64,000 nucleotides of DNA from Yersinia hibernica (GTDB taxonomy: Bacteria > Pseudomonadota > Gammaproteobacteria > Enterobacterales > Enterobacteriaceae): positions 1,488,001 to 1,552,000 of the forward strand of contig NZ_CP032487.1 of NCBI RefSeq assembly GCF_004124235.1, written 5' to 3'. The notes beneath the pieces were generated by a model that searched no databases, was not told the DNA's origin, and saw only the letters and a list, made by a program, of their open reading frames with translations. Below, in pieces: positions 1 through 9,684 of this stretch (position 1 is its first letter; the number at the start of each line of letters is the position of its first letter). A program made the translations under genes and the position numbers.

Positions 1-241
1 AGGGTTGAGTGTTGAAGAATTCCAAATGGCGTTTGATTGCCTGCTTACGCTCTTCCGAGTTCTCTGGATAAAGGCGACGAATTGCCGGTACCATCGAGAA
101 GCAGAAACCCAGCGCCTGCATACGTTCGAAGTTCCATGACCCTTGGAAGAGGTTAGAGCGGATAAACACCCCGCGGATATCGGCGGGCGTGAGTTTCTTT
201 TCACCAGTAGTTGTTTTATCAACAGTCGTTGTATCAACCAT
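1..241 (-). CDS. manZ: ManZ, mannose PTS EIID component (N-terminal part only)
   Basis: This is the start of the IID membrane subunit of the mannose-family sugar phosphotransferase permease, which with ManY forms the inner-membrane channel for mannose, glucose and related sugars. About 80 residues are visible. The Thr/Lys-rich start is followed by a segment reading GVFIRSNLFQGSWNFERMQ, as in enterobacterial ManZ. The ATG lies 15 bases after the manY stop, in the usual manX-manY-manZ order. The rest of the gene is outside the window. Confidence 0.93.
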   Translation of the reverse strand, partial: MVDTTTVDKTTTGEKKLTPADIRGVFIRSNLFQGSWNFERMQALGFCFSMVPAIRRLYPENSEERKQAIKRHLEFFNTQP

Positions 242-256
242 TTCTCTCACCTTTTC

Positions 257-1054
257 CTAGTCTAATTCGTTATCAAGATCGTTATTGGACGGGCCAGACT
301 GTACAACCTGAGATTTGTTGTATTTCGGGCTGAGCTGGATATACAGCAGAGCCATAACTACGCCAATAACACCCAAGGCCACCAGGTTGAAGTTGGTGAA
401 TGCGGCGGTCACGAAACCTAAATAGAAGAATGGCATCAGGTAGCCAGCACGCATCATGTTGATAACCATGGCGTAACCAACTACGACTATCATACCACCG
501 GCGATATTCAAGCCACTGGTAACCACATCAGGAATCGAGTTGAGCAGCATCTGAACTTCAGAAGTCCCAACAGACAGGGCAACGATCAGGGCAGGGATAG
601 CAATACGCATCGCCTGCAAGAACAGGGCAGAAATGTGGATCCAGGTAATCGCTCGTAGGCTGCCACGTTCGGCAGCACCATCAGCGGCGTGCTGGAAGGC
701 CACGGTAATGGTACGCACAATAATGGTTAATACCTGACCGGCTGCTGCCAACGGGATAGCCAGTGCGATACCGGCACCGATATCCTGACCGCCAGCAATG
801 ACCAGAATGGTCGAAATAATTGACGCCAGCGCGGCATCAGGTGCGACTGCCGCGCCGATGTTCATCCAGCCGAGCGCGATCATTTCTAAAGTACCACCGA
901 TAATAATACCGGTTTTCATATCACCTAAAACCAGACCTACCAGGGTACAGGCGACGAGAGGGCGGTGAAATTGGAACTCATCCAGAATGGAACCCATCCC
1001 GGCGATACATGCAACTATGAAAATCAGCACAATCTGAAGAGTTGTGATCTCCAT
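257..1054 (-). CDS. manY: ManY, mannose PTS EIIC component
   Basis: IIC membrane subunit of the mannose phosphotransferase system, 265 residues, the usual size. The protein is almost wholly hydrophobic with multiple membrane segments. It carries the family signatures GGTLEMIALGWMNIGAAVAPD in the first third and the conserved start MEITTLQ. It lies between manX (92 bases upstream) and manZ (15 bases downstream), so the three genes form one operon. In E. coli the complex also serves as the entry route for phage lambda DNA and is a target of the small RNA SgrS; whether the same holds here is inference. Confidence 0.97.
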   Translation of the reverse strand: MEITTLQIVLIFIVACIAGMGSILDEFQFHRPLVACTLVGLVLGDMKTGIIIGGTLEMIALGWMNIGAAVAPDAALASIISTILVIAGGQDIGAGIALAIPLAAAGQVLTIIVRTITVAFQHAADGAAERGSLRAITWIHISALFLQAMRIAIPALIVALSVGTSEVQMLLNSIPDVVTSGLNIAGGMIVVVGYAMVINMMRAGYLMPFFYLGFVTAAFTNFNLVALGVIGVVMALLYIQLSPKYNKSQVVQSGPSNNDLDNELD

Positions 1055-1146
1055 TGTACTTCTCCTATGACCAAAAAAGCTGAGTAAAAATAACCGAGTC
1101 CCGAAACAGAACAGGGCATAACCTTTCTACGTAGTTTTCAGTAAAG

Positions 1147-2121
1147 CTATTTATTAAGTTTGCTAATTAAGTCCATCATTTTGAGCCGGCTATCCGAAGA
1201 TACTTTCCGGACTTCCAATTCAATACCGCGAGCATTTAATTTATTAAAGGCTTCAATATCTTTTTCATCAACGGAGACGGCATTATTCACCTGGGTTTTC
1301 CCCTGACGGAATGCCATACCACCGATATTGACTGACTTAATATCGACGCCACCCTCAACCAGACGCACAACGTCAGTGGGGTTAGTAAATAGCAGCATAA
1401 CCCTGTCTTTGGCATATTTTGGGTTGTTGTAAACGCGGATAGCTTTCTCAACATCAACTACGTGCGCGGTGACACCCGGAGGTGCAACTTGTTTGAGCAA
1501 GGTGCTACGCATTTTGTCAGCAGCGACTTCATCACTGACAACAATAATGCGGCTTACGTTAGTTTCTTTGGTCCAGCGAGTTGCGACCTGACCATGAATT
1601 AAGCGGTCATCGATACGCGCCAGTCCTATCTTCATGTGATCATTCGGGCCTAAAGCGACGGCCGGGGCCTTGGCTTTGGGTGCTGGAGTTGCTTGTTGCG
1701 TCTCGGGCTTATCACTCTTAACTTCAGGCGCTTTCAGTGCTTTTACGCCCTCACGACCAGTTTCTACCGCGACTGCAACCAGTTCAGCAAATGATGGGTT
1801 ATCATCACGGGCCATAAAGGTTTCAGCCAGCATCGGAATGTTAACCCCGGTGACGACCTCATAGTTCTCTTTATCAATAGCAATTCGACTGGCGGCGTTA
1901 AACGGGCTACCACCCCAGGTATCAACCAGGAATAAAACACCTTTGCTGGTATCTAGACCGGTCAATTTACCGTTGTATTTCTCAATCAACGTTTCGGCAT
2001 TCTCACCTGGGACGAAATCAATATAAGCGACATTACCTTGCTCGCCTAAAATCATTTCAGCTGTTTTCAGCAGTTGTTCCGCCGCAGCCCCATGTGTGCC
2101 GATGATAATAGCTATACTCAC
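1147..2121 (-). CDS. manX: ManX, mannose PTS EIIAB component
   Basis: Cytoplasmic phosphotransfer subunit of the mannose permease, 324 residues, with two domains. IIA spans about residues 1-130 and has the phospho-acceptor His10 in the segment IIIGTHG. An Ala/Pro/Lys linker covers about 132-158. IIB spans about 160-324 with the acceptor His176 in DDRLIHGQVATRW. Phosphate passes from HPr to His10, then to His176, then to sugar in the ManYZ channel. The start codon is GTG, preceded by a GA/G-rich ribosome site. First gene of the operon, divergent from yoaE; expression is probably CRP-activated (see the site at 2335). Confidence 0.97.
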   Translation of the reverse strand: MSIAIIIGTHGAAAEQLLKTAEMILGEQGNVAYIDFVPGENAETLIEKYNGKLTGLDTSKGVLFLVDTWGGSPFNAASRIAIDKENYEVVTGVNIPMLAETFMARDDNPSFAELVAVAVETGREGVKALKAPEVKSDKPETQQATPAPKAKAPAVALGPNDHMKIGLARIDDRLIHGQVATRWTKETNVSRIIVVSDEVAADKMRSTLLKQVAPPGVTAHVVDVEKAIRVYNNPKYAKDRVMLLFTNPTDVVRLVEGGVDIKSVNIGGMAFRQGKTQVNNAVSVDEKDIEAFNKLNARGIELEVRKVSSDSRLKMMDLISKLNK

Positions 2122-2890
2122 TCGCTACCCCCTCTGTTAACTCAGAATTGAGTTCTCGCACGTAACAGAAAAACCAGTAATCACCAACAACACTTCAGTA
2201 CACATTGAATCTATTATGATAGTCACAATATCAGCGTACTGCTGATGATTTATTGGTAACCACAATGAATCGATTCAGGTACATATCGAAATGTGCTGGA
2301 TGTGATTTATTTTAGTCAGTGAAAAAATAAATTATGTGACATTGCTCATTTATTGGGACATGTTATGAATGATTTCGCTTACTTGGATAATAAATCATCA
2401 CTTATATGAGTAATATTGATGAATTTATCCCCTAATTCACTCATTACAGTATGATTCCTGTGTTTAATATTTGTGCGATTGATGTGAAGGTGGCGAAAAT
2501 CCCATTCTGGCGTGGCAAGAAATTTTAGTCATGAAAAAAAGTGCTATCTGCTGGCCCCGGCAAATTTCACGATATTGGGGTTTATAGCGGCTCAGGTTAT
2601 AAATCTGACTATGCGGGTAAAAAAATTCCTGATAAAGTTAACGTCTCTATTAATTGTCAGGAGTTAAGGGCCTCAGCTCTCCCTATGGACTGTCACCGAA
2701 GTTACTGTTTCTCTAGTGTTAATGCCCAACCAGCGGGCTTAAATCTGGTTATCCAATCGCGCACATTTACTGCGCATAATTTCACCCGATCTTTCTGCGT
2801 ATCTATACTAACAACCGCACCGCGGCGTTTTGTTGCATCTGTTGTAGGTCGCACCTCATTTGAATCGTGTTCTTATTATCGGAGTCTGAC
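2122..2890. other. 769-bp divergent intergenic region, manX / yoaE
   Basis: No convincing gene is seen here. A 120-codon open frame at 2541-2903 lacks family resemblance and runs into yoaE in another frame. The manX side (2122-2460) is AT-rich and should hold the man promoter and a CRP-like site. The yoaE side (about 2520-2890) is more GC-balanced and contains a small hairpin near 2722-2745 (TTAA-T-GCCC / GGGC-TTAA). If transcription of yoaE starts near 2500, its leader would be unusually long. Confidence 0.6.
2335..2350. promoter_or_regulatory. CRP-like site upstream of manX
   Basis: TGTGA-N6-TCATT, matching 8 of the 10 informative bases of the CRP consensus TGTGA-N6-TCACA. It lies about 215 bases upstream of manX. 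CRP activation of man operons is known in enterics; use of this exact copy is inferred. Confidence 0.45.
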
Positions 2891-4435
2891 ATGGAATTGC
2901 TAATGGACCCCTCAATCTGGGCAGGGTTACTTACGCTGGTGGTACTGGAAATTATTCTGGGTATCGATAACTTGGTATTTATTGCCATTCTGGCCGATAA
3001 ACTGCCGCCTAAACAAAGAGATAAAGCACGAATTATCGGATTGTCTCTAGCATTAATTATGCGTTTGGGCTTGCTATCGGTTATTTCCTGGATGGTCACG
3101 CTGACAACGCCGCTATTTAGTGTTGGCAGCTTTAATTTCTCTGGACGAGACCTGATTTTGCTGGTGGGGGGGCTGTTCTTGCTATTTAAAGCCACCACCG
3201 AGCTACATGAACGGCTTGAGGGAAACCAGCACGATGACAGTGCTGGCCGAGGTTATGCCAGTTTCTGGGCGGTAGTGGCACAGATTGTGGTGTTGGATGC
3301 CGTATTCTCCCTCGATGCCGTTATTACCGCCGTGGGGATGGTCAATGACCTGACCATCATGATGACGGCGGTTGTGATAGCCATGGGCGTGATGCTGCTG
3401 GCATCGAAAACATTAACTAATTTCGTGAACGCACATCCGACGGTGGTGGTGCTGTGTCTCAGCTTCTTGTTAATGATTGGTTTGAGCTTAATTGCGGAAG
3501 GTTTCGGTTTCCATATTCCGAAAGGTTACCTGTACGCCGCTATCGGATTCTCTATCCTGATTGAGCTGTTTAACCAGATTGCGCGCCGCAACTTTATGAA
3601 GCAGGAATCTCGCTTGCCACGACGCCAGCGTACTGCGGAAGCTATCATCCGCTTAATGGGCGGTCGCCAGCAGCAGGAGCCACAAAATGGTTCACCGCAG
3701 TTGGCAGTACCGGCCGAGGCTTTTGCTGAAGAAGAGCGCTATATGATAAGCGGCGTGCTGACATTAGCCTCCCGCTCATTGCGCAGCGTGATGACTCCAC
3801 GCACAGAAATCTCTTGGGTAGATTGTCATCGCTCACTAGAGGAAATCCGTGAACAACTGTTGGATACACCGCACAGCCTGTTCCCGGTTTGTCGTGACTC
3901 ACTGGATCAGATTATCGGTGTGGTTCGCGCGAAAGATCTGCTGGTCGCGATTGAACGTGGCGAGCCAATCTGTGAATTTGCTGCGGCGACACCACCCATA
4001 GTCGTGCCGGATACCATGGACGTGATTAATTTGCTGGGCGTATTACGTAAAGCGAAAGGCCGTTTAGTGGTGGTTAATGACGAATTTGGTGTGGTGCAAG
4101 GCCTGGTAACGCCGCTGGACGTGCTGGAAGCTATTGCTGGTGAATTCCCGGATGAAGATGAGACACCCGATATTATTGCCGATGGTGATGGTTGGTTAGT
4201 GAAGGGTGGGGCTGACTTGCATTCTTTGGAGCAAGCACTGGATTGCCAAGAATTAGTGAGCCCAACGGCTGATTATGCTTCACTCGCCGGGATGCTGCTG
4301 TCTCATTCAGGCCATATGCCAACGGCAGGTGATGTGATTGAACTGCATAATTTGCGCTTTGAAGTCATCGAAGCTTCAGATTATCGTATTGAGTTAGTGC
4401 GCATTACCAAATTGAGTCACCAATTGGCAGAGTAA
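2891..4435 (+). CDS. yoaE: YoaE, TerC-family membrane protein with CBS and CorC/HlyC domains
   Basis: Predicted inner-membrane protein of 514 residues. Residues 1-240 are a TerC-type module of about seven membrane helices, with the acidic motifs [11 protein letters not shown] and [12 protein letters not shown] typical of the family. CBS-pair sequence spans about 290-415, and a CorC/HlyC-type C-terminal domain spans about 430-505. TerC relatives are linked to metal ion (Mn2+) handling, partly by protein metalation during export; the role of YoaE itself is unsettled. The ATG at 2891 gives [17 protein letters not shown], as in E. coli YoaE, so an upstream in-frame ATG is not used. Divergent from manX, as in E. 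coli. Confidence 0.93.
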   Translation: MELLMDPSIWAGLLTLVVLEIILGIDNLVFIAILADKLPPKQRDKARIIGLSLALIMRLGLLSVISWMVTLTTPLFSVGSFNFSGRDLILLVGGLFLLFKATTELHERLEGNQHDDSAGRGYASFWAVVAQIVVLDAVFSLDAVITAVGMVNDLTIMMTAVVIAMGVMLLASKTLTNFVNAHPTVVVLCLSFLLMIGLSLIAEGFGFHIPKGYLYAAIGFSILIELFNQIARRNFMKQESRLPRRQRTAEAIIRLMGGRQQQEPQNGSPQLAVPAEAFAEEERYMISGVLTLASRSLRSVMTPRTEISWVDCHRSLEEIREQLLDTPHSLFPVCRDSLDQIIGVVRAKDLLVAIERGEPICEFAAATPPIVVPDTMDVINLLGVLRKAKGRLVVVNDEFGVVQGLVTPLDVLEAIAGEFPDEDETPDIIADGDGWLVKGGADLHSLEQALDCQELVSPTADYASLAGMLLSHSGHMPTAGDVIELHNLRFEVIEASDYRIELVRITKLSHQLAE

Positions 4436-4463
4436 CAATCTGGCAATTAAATGTGCTTAGACT

Positions 4464-4500
4464 AATGCGGGTCATCATTAAAATGACCCGCATTTTTTTA
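4464..4500 (+). terminator. Rho-independent terminator after yoaE
   Basis: Perfect 12-bp inverted repeat (4464-4475 with 4483-4494), 7-base loop, followed by a run of seven T. It starts 28 bases after the yoaE stop. Confidence 0.9.
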
Positions 4501-5051
4501 TGGCTATTGCTGAACTTTTTAATCTGTTGAGTTTTACTCACAATAATCACTGTTAAATTATCAGGCTGACAAATGAAATGAGCATAATAATTATTATATT
4601 TACTGATAGGCAGATAATTATACTTAACTATGCGGGCTATTATTGAATGTCTGACTCTGATTGTTTCATGGGCAAAATTCGCGATTTAATTAATTTACAA
4701 TATATAATCGTAAAAATAATAACTTTAATAAGTAGCCAGGTTTCATAGAGTGAGGTTATTTATAAAACACAATAAAATCAATTAATTAAAAATATTCATG
4801 ATATCAATAAAAATAAAAGATAATTATTTAAAATAATATCACTGAATGGATAGATATAAGCTATGCTTAAATTCACTTGAACAACGGAATGTCTAATACA
4901 GTTCTGGGGTATTTAAACGGAATTGAGCAGCGCTTAAACACAGTTTTAAATATTATCTTTTCTATTTTGCAACACCAAAGTGTTTTTTACTTTGGGGGCA
5001 CTGTGCAGCCTATATTCTTATATCACTCTACCCGCTCATGCTGGAGTTTCT
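4501..5051. other. 551-bp AT-rich region upstream of the enterotoxin gene
   Basis: Very AT-rich (long A and T tracts between 4560 and 4870), unlike the flanking core genes. No gene with family resemblance is seen. Short open frames at 4877 and 4980 overlap the toxin gene and look accidental. The composition fits acquired DNA and an H-NS/YmoA-silenced promoter, which is known for yst genes, but no exact promoter is assigned. Confidence 0.5.
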
Positions 5052-5267
5052 ATGAAAAAGATAGTTTTTGGTCTGGTATTCATGTTGTATTCATTGAGTA
5101 CATTCGGCCAGGAGGCGGCTTCAAAGCTGCCTGGCGATGTATTACCGGCAGCTCTCGCCATTGAGGTAAACAAACAAGTGTACGATATACCATTCCCGCC
5201 ATATCGAGGAGGTTGTTATGATTGGTGCTGTGAGGTGTGCTGCAATCCGGCGTGCGCTGGTTGCTAG
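5052..5267 (+). CDS. yst: Yst-type heat-stable enterotoxin precursor (YstB-like)
   Basis: A 71-residue precursor of the STa/Yst peptide toxins, which activate intestinal guanylate cyclase C. Residues 1-19 form a signal peptide (MKKIVFGLVFMLYSLSTFG) close to that of YstA and YstB. A pro-region follows to about residue 52. The C-terminal 13 residues (59-71) are CCEVCCNPACAGC, the six-cysteine toxic core shared by Yst and E. coli STa. DWCCEVCC is as in YstB. An additional cysteine at residue 55 is present, giving seven. The ATG is preceded by GGAG at 5043. It stands alone between yoaE and sdaA in AT-rich DNA and has its own terminator. Confidence 0.92.
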   Translation: MKKIVFGLVFMLYSLSTFGQEAASKLPGDVLPAALAIEVNKQVYDIPFPPYRGGCYDWCCEVCCNPACAGC

Positions 5268-5296
5268 CCACAAAAGACATTATTAATCTGACTCTG

Positions 5297-5326
5297 CATC
5301 AAGGGGAGCACCAACTCCCCTTGATG
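5297..5326. terminator. Terminator hairpin between yst and sdaA
   Basis: Perfect 12-bp stem (5297-5308 with 5315-5326) with a 6-base loop, in the gap between two converging genes. The T-tract is imperfect on both sides, so it may act bidirectionally. Confidence 0.7.
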
Positions 5327-5349
5327 AATATGATTTTTAATACAATAAA

Positions 5350-6714
5350 TTAATTACACTGAACTTTAATGGCCAACCCACCACGGGAGGTTTCGCGGTA
5401 CTTGGCATTCATATCTTTACCGGTTTCAAACATGGTTTCGATAACTTTATCCAGAGAAACGCGGGGTTCACTGGTGCGGCGCATGGCCATACGTGCTGAG
5501 TTAATCGCTTTCACCGAGGCAATCGCATTGCGCTCAATGCAAGGAACTTGAACTTGACCTGCCACCGGGTCACAAGTCAGCCCCAGATTATGTTCCATAC
5601 CAATTTCTGCGGCGATACACACTTGAACCGGGCTGGCGCCCAGTAACTCTGCCAGACCAGCCGCGGCCATTGAGCAGGCAACACCAACTTCACCCTGACA
5701 ACCCACTTCAGCACCTGAAATAGATGCATTCATCTTATACAGAATCCCGATAGCGCCTGATGCCAAGAAATAGCGGATAAAGATTTCAGGGGTAACCGGT
5801 TCAATAAAGTGGTCGTAATAAGCCAGTACCGCCGGAACAATACCACAGGCCCCGTTAGTTGGCGCGGTAACCACACGGCCACCGGCCGCATTTTCTTCGT
5901 TAACCGCCAGCGCGAACATATTGACCCAGTCAATAACATTCATGGGGTCACTGGAGAGTTTATCTGATGAAACCAGTAAGCGGCGTAAAGCCGCGGCACG
6001 GCGCGGGACACGTAATGGCCCGGGCAGCACACCTTCGGTGTTTAGGCCGCGATCAATACAGGCGCGCATGGTCTGCCAAATTGCCGTAAAGTAGGCGTCA
6101 ATCTCTTCTTTACTGTGCATTGCCAGCTCATTTTGCATCACCATACCGGAGATAGACAGGCCGGTTTGTTCGCAGTTTGCCAGGATTTCCGCAGCAGAAT
6201 TAAATGGATAAGGCACACTAACGGCATTGACCGCCGCTTTGCCGAAATGCTCCTCATCGACGATAAAACCCCCGCCGATGGAATAATAGGTTTTGCTCAA
6301 TACCTTTTCATCACCCGCAAAGGCGTGAATTTGCATACCGTTTTCATGCAGTGGCAGGTTATCGCTGCGAAATACCATTCCGCCTTCACGTGGGAAGTCC
6401 ACTTCATGTAACCCATTGGCCAGCATCAGTTTCTGCCGTAATTCGACATCACGAATAAACGCGGGGATGCTGTCGATATCCACGGTGTCGGGCATATTGC
6501 CAGCCAACCCCATAATAATCGCGATGTCGGTGTGGTGGCCTTTGCCGGTCAGGGACAGGGAGCCATAAACATCGACGGCCACCCGTGTAACCGATGGCAT
6601 TAATCCTTGTGTGACCAACAAGTCAGCAAATTCTTTGCCTGCTTTCATCGGCCCAACAGTGTGGGAGCTGGACGGGCCAATACCAATTTTGAACATATCA
6701 AAAACGCTAATCAC
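5350..6714 (-). CDS. sdaA: L-serine deaminase (SdaA type, iron-sulfur dependent)
   Basis: Converts L-serine to pyruvate and ammonia using a labile [4Fe-4S] cluster. 454 residues, the same length as E. coli SdaA. The N-terminal domain has the SSSHTVGPMKAG motif. The C-terminal catalytic domain has ENAAGGRVVTAPTNGACG and the three likely cluster cysteines in AEVGCQGEVG, LTCDPVAG and VPCIERNA. The start is the GTG at 6714, preceded by AAGGAG seven bases away; a longer frame starting at 6732 would add five residues absent from relatives. The ending AIKVQC matches SdaA rather than SdaB. It lies downstream of pabB and nudL, as in E. coli, but with a 473-bp gap. Confidence 0.96.
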   Translation of the reverse strand: MISVFDMFKIGIGPSSSHTVGPMKAGKEFADLLVTQGLMPSVTRVAVDVYGSLSLTGKGHHTDIAIIMGLAGNMPDTVDIDSIPAFIRDVELRQKLMLANGLHEVDFPREGGMVFRSDNLPLHENGMQIHAFAGDEKVLSKTYYSIGGGFIVDEEHFGKAAVNAVSVPYPFNSAAEILANCEQTGLSISGMVMQNELAMHSKEEIDAYFTAIWQTMRACIDRGLNTEGVLPGPLRVPRRAAALRRLLVSSDKLSSDPMNVIDWVNMFALAVNEENAAGGRVVTAPTNGACGIVPAVLAYYDHFIEPVTPEIFIRYFLASGAIGILYKMNASISGAEVGCQGEVGVACSMAAAGLAELLGASPVQVCIAAEIGMEHNLGLTCDPVAGQVQVPCIERNAIASVKAINSARMAMRRTSEPRVSLDKVIETMFETGKDMNAKYRETSRGGLAIKVQCN

Positions 6715-7187
6715 GCTGAAACTCCTTAACAAAACCTTTTGTTATTCCCAGTGCATATAAATTCTGATGAGAATATCTGTATTAAGTATATAAGAGCTCT
6801 GTGGATAACAGCAGGTAACTGTTATTCAGTATTGCTATCACAGGGCCCTGCTAAGTCGGGTGCTACTGGTGCTCGCGGTATCAAAGTGATACCGCAACTA
6901 TGATTTCTCGCAACTAATTAGTCATTATCACTATCACTCATCGTTATCACCATCCGTTTTTAACCCTACATTTTTAGTGGTTTATAGTGATGAAAGATAT
7001 TTTACAGATATTTCATAACGCTGACAGGCTAGTTTACAGTTTTTTTAAAATGGTTGTGCAGAGAAAATAGAGTAAAAGTCGATGTGATGAGGTGATGGGG
7101 ATCGCTTTATGCTGTAATTCAGTTTTTTTCGCCGTCATGCTGTGAAGTTTGTCACTCATTACCCGCACTGTTCGCCAGCTTATTAAG
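6715..7187. other. 473-bp non-coding region between nudL and sdaA
   Basis: No gene is seen on either strand. The region should carry the sdaA promoter (minus strand, near 6715-6900) and the 3' end of the pabB-nudL transcript. Inverted TATCACTATCACTCATCGTTA-like repeats occur near 6925-6950, but no regulator site can be assigned with confidence. Confidence 0.5.
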
Positions 7188-7784
7188 TCAAACACTGACC
7201 TGCTGCGCCAGGCGGCGAATAATCGCTGCGGTCAGGCCCCAGATAAATTGGCTTTCATACCATGACAAATAGACCCGGTGATTGACTCCTCCACGATGAA
7301 TATCGAGTGGATAGTAGCGCGACAGTCTGAGGGCTTCATATAAGGGGATTTCAAATAGCCCGGCGACCTCCTCTTCATTACCCTGAAAAGCAATATTCGC
7401 GGGAACCAAGCCGACAATAGGGGTGACCTGATAACCACTGACGCTATCAAGAGGTGCCAGTTGCCCCAATACATGCACAGCAGACATGGGGATAGCCACT
7501 TCCTCTTCAGCTTCCCGTAGCGCGGTGTCAATCAGTGAACCATCTTGTGGGTCGGCTTTGCCGCCGGGGAAGGCGACCTGACCGGCATGTTTGCGTAAAT
7601 GATCAGCGCGCCGGGTCAACAGCAAGGTGGGGTCGGGCCGACAAATAATAGGAATTAAGACGGCGGCATGGTGGCTATTGGCCGAAAAATTGCCCGGTTG
7701 GGGCTGTTGTAGCTGGAATCGGCTAATAAATTCAGACAAAGCCCGGCTAGATTGATGCACAAACTCAGGGCTCACAGCATCCAC
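7188..7784 (-). CDS. nudL: NudL, Nudix hydrolase (CoA pyrophosphohydrolase family)
   Basis: Predicted Nudix hydrolase of 198 residues related to E. coli NudL (YeaB) and to CoA pyrophosphatases. The Nudix box is clear around residues 95-117: [19 protein letters not shown] followed by EEEVAI, giving GX5EX7REXXEEXGU with Gly, Glu and the REAEEE core in place. The conserved [21 protein letters not shown] lies just before it. Cytosolic. It starts 11 bases after the pabB stop and is co-transcribed with it. The substrate preference is inferred from the family. Confidence 0.9.
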   Translation of the reverse strand: MDAVSPEFVHQSSRALSEFISRFQLQQPQPGNFSANSHHAAVLIPIICRPDPTLLLTRRADHLRKHAGQVAFPGGKADPQDGSLIDTALREAEEEVAIPMSAVHVLGQLAPLDSVSGYQVTPIVGLVPANIAFQGNEEEVAGLFEIPLYEALRLSRYYPLDIHRGGVNHRVYLSWYESQFIWGLTAAIIRRLAQQVSV

Positions 7785-7795
7785 TCGCTCATTAA

Positions 7796-9163
7796 TTAAC
7801 TCTTCTCCAGTAGCGGTAATATTCGGGCAATTTTATCCAATGTTTCCTGATATTCCGCCTGTTCCTGACTGTCAGCCACAATGCCGCCGCCGGCAGAGCA
7901 GTATATTTTACCGTTTTCCGTCAGCAGGGTGCGGATGGTGATGTTGCTGTCCATCGTGCCACAGCAACTAATATAGCCAATGTTACCGCAATAGGCATTG
8001 CGCCGTTGTGGCTCTAATTGCTCAATTATCTCCATGGCGCGAATTTTCGGCGCTCCGGTTATCGACCCCCCAGGGAAACAGGCGCGCAACAATGCGGTAG
8101 GTGGCGATGTTTCAGGCAGCATTGCGCTAATGGTGCTGACCAAGTGATGCACGGCCGGGAAGGGCTCGACGACAAATAACTCGGGTACCCGCACGGTTCC
8201 GGGCTGTGCTACCCGGCCAATATCATTGCGCAGCAGGTCAACAATCATCAGATTTTCGGCACGATCTTTAGCCGAATGGGCTAGCCGCTCCGCTTGCTGG
8301 CGGTCCAGCTCAGGATCATCAAGCCGTGGCAACGTACCTTTAATCGGGCGCGTTTGTATTTGGTGGTTGACTAACCCTAAAAAGCGCTCCGGCGAGACAC
8401 TCAGGATAGTGTTTTGCGCTAAGCGAATAAAAGCGGAAAAGGGTGCTCGATTACTGCGGCTGAGTGACAGAAAAGCTTGCCATTCATCGCCCTGATATTC
8501 AGCACTGAATCTCTGGGCTAAATTAATTTGATAACAGTCACCGCTGTGCAGATATTGCTGAATTTGACGGAATTTTTCACCATATTGCGCGCGTGACATA
8601 TTAGCTTGCCACGGGCTGGTCAATTTGAATGGTGCGACGGGGGCAGGGTTTTTCTGCTGTTGTAACCACAGCAGACGTTGCTCAGCATCACCGTGACAGA
8701 CCAAGGTCAGTTTCTGCAAGTGATGGTCGGCAATTAGCGCCCAGTCATACAAGCCGACCGCCATATCCGGCAAGGCGATATCTTGCTCGGCCAGTTGTGG
8801 TAATTTCTCAACTCGGCGCCCCAAATCGTAGCCAAATAACCCTAATGCGCCGCCGAGAAATGGCAGGTCGGGCTGAGGGGGGATTGACGGGGCGAATTTA
8901 TCCAACTGTTGCTGTAACAAACCGAAGGGATCGTCACATGATAGTGACTCTCCTTGCGCACTGATAATCTCCGTTTGCTCGCCGCACGTGGTGAGTGTGA
9001 CCTGCGGGTCGGCAACCAGAATATCAAAACGGCTATGGCTGTGTTCAGCAAATCCGGAATGCAACAGCATGGCCCAAGCTTGATGAGCGAGTGGAGCAAA
9101 GTGCTGGAGCAGGGCATCGGGTTGATAAGGTAAGGTTTTGAAAGTCAGGGATTTCACACTCAT
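7796..9163 (-). CDS. pabB: PabB, aminodeoxychorismate synthase component I
   Basis: Uses chorismate and ammonia supplied by PabA to make 4-amino-4-deoxychorismate, the folate precursor. 455 residues, family length. The C-terminal chorismate-binding domain has [21 protein letters not shown] (catalytic Lys typical of PabB) and [20 protein letters not shown] near the C-terminus. The gene sits directly upstream of nudL and is divergent from yoaH, as in E. coli. Confidence 0.95.
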   Translation of the reverse strand: MSVKSLTFKTLPYQPDALLQHFAPLAHQAWAMLLHSGFAEHSHSRFDILVADPQVTLTTCGEQTEIISAQGESLSCDDPFGLLQQQLDKFAPSIPPQPDLPFLGGALGLFGYDLGRRVEKLPQLAEQDIALPDMAVGLYDWALIADHHLQKLTLVCHGDAEQRLLWLQQQKNPAPVAPFKLTSPWQANMSRAQYGEKFRQIQQYLHSGDCYQINLAQRFSAEYQGDEWQAFLSLSRSNRAPFSAFIRLAQNTILSVSPERFLGLVNHQIQTRPIKGTLPRLDDPELDRQQAERLAHSAKDRAENLMIVDLLRNDIGRVAQPGTVRVPELFVVEPFPAVHHLVSTISAMLPETSPPTALLRACFPGGSITGAPKIRAMEIIEQLEPQRRNAYCGNIGYISCCGTMDSNITIRTLLTENGKIYCSAGGGIVADSQEQAEYQETLDKIARILPLLEKS

Positions 9164-9358
9164 GAGTCACGATTCTTTTCTTTCGGCTGGCCATAGTAGA
9201 CGGCGTAATGGTATTTTCGCCAACAACGGGGGGAGATTAGCACAAATTACCGCGATTGGGGGGCATTGGTGCCGAGCAGTCATTTATCGTAGACAGCAAT
9301 TTACTTTAAATAATAAGAAACAGGTATACTGAATCAATTATATGTAGGAGATAAATTA

Positions 9359-9616
9359 ATGTTAGCGGGTATGCCCTCACTCTCTCATGAAGAACAGCAA
9401 CAAGCTGTGGAACGTATTCATCAATTCATGTCGGAAGGCATGAGCAGTGGCGAGGCGATTGCTTTGGTGGCGGCGGAGATTCGCGAGCGCCATCAAAATG
9501 ATCCACAAGCTATGGCTATCTTTGAAGAGACTGATTTTGATGAACATGACGAATCTGATTATCGGCGCGATAATGAACCGGACGCGGACGAAATAGAAGA
9601 CCCCTATGAGGGGTAA
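9359..9616 (+). CDS. yoaH: YoaH family (UPF0181) protein
   Basis: Small cytosolic protein of unknown function, 85 residues. Residues 1-50 ([20 protein letters not shown] and [12 protein letters not shown]) match the enterobacterial UPF0181 family. The C-terminal part, from about residue 55, is an acidic Asp/Glu-rich tail longer than in the 59-residue E. coli protein. A good ribosome site (TAGGAG) precedes the ATG. Divergent from pabB and convergent with purT. Confidence 0.88.
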   Translation: MLAGMPSLSHEEQQQAVERIHQFMSEGMSSGEAIALVAAEIRERHQNDPQAMAIFEETDFDEHDESDYRRDNEPDADEIEDPYEG

Positions 9617-9642
9617 GTTTCCCAGTGTTGCTGATTAATGCC

Positions 9643-9671
9643 AATAAACCCGCGGTGATGGCGGGTTTATT
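9643..9671. terminator. Bidirectional terminator between yoaH and purT
   Basis: Perfect 11-bp stem (9643-9653 with 9661-9671) around a 7-base loop, with AATAAA/TTTATT flanks on both sides. It lies between the 3' ends of two converging genes. Confidence 0.8.
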
Positions 9672-9684
9672 ATCGGCGGCGGGT

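Noticed and set aside
2541..2903. 120-codon open frame upstream of yoaE
   Set aside because: No family resemblance, no good ribosome site, and it runs into the yoaE start in another frame; treated as chance.
4877..5164. Open frames upstream of and overlapping the enterotoxin gene
   Set aside because: They cross the toxin signal sequence in other frames or only extend it upstream; the ATG at 5052 gives the exact Yst signal peptide.
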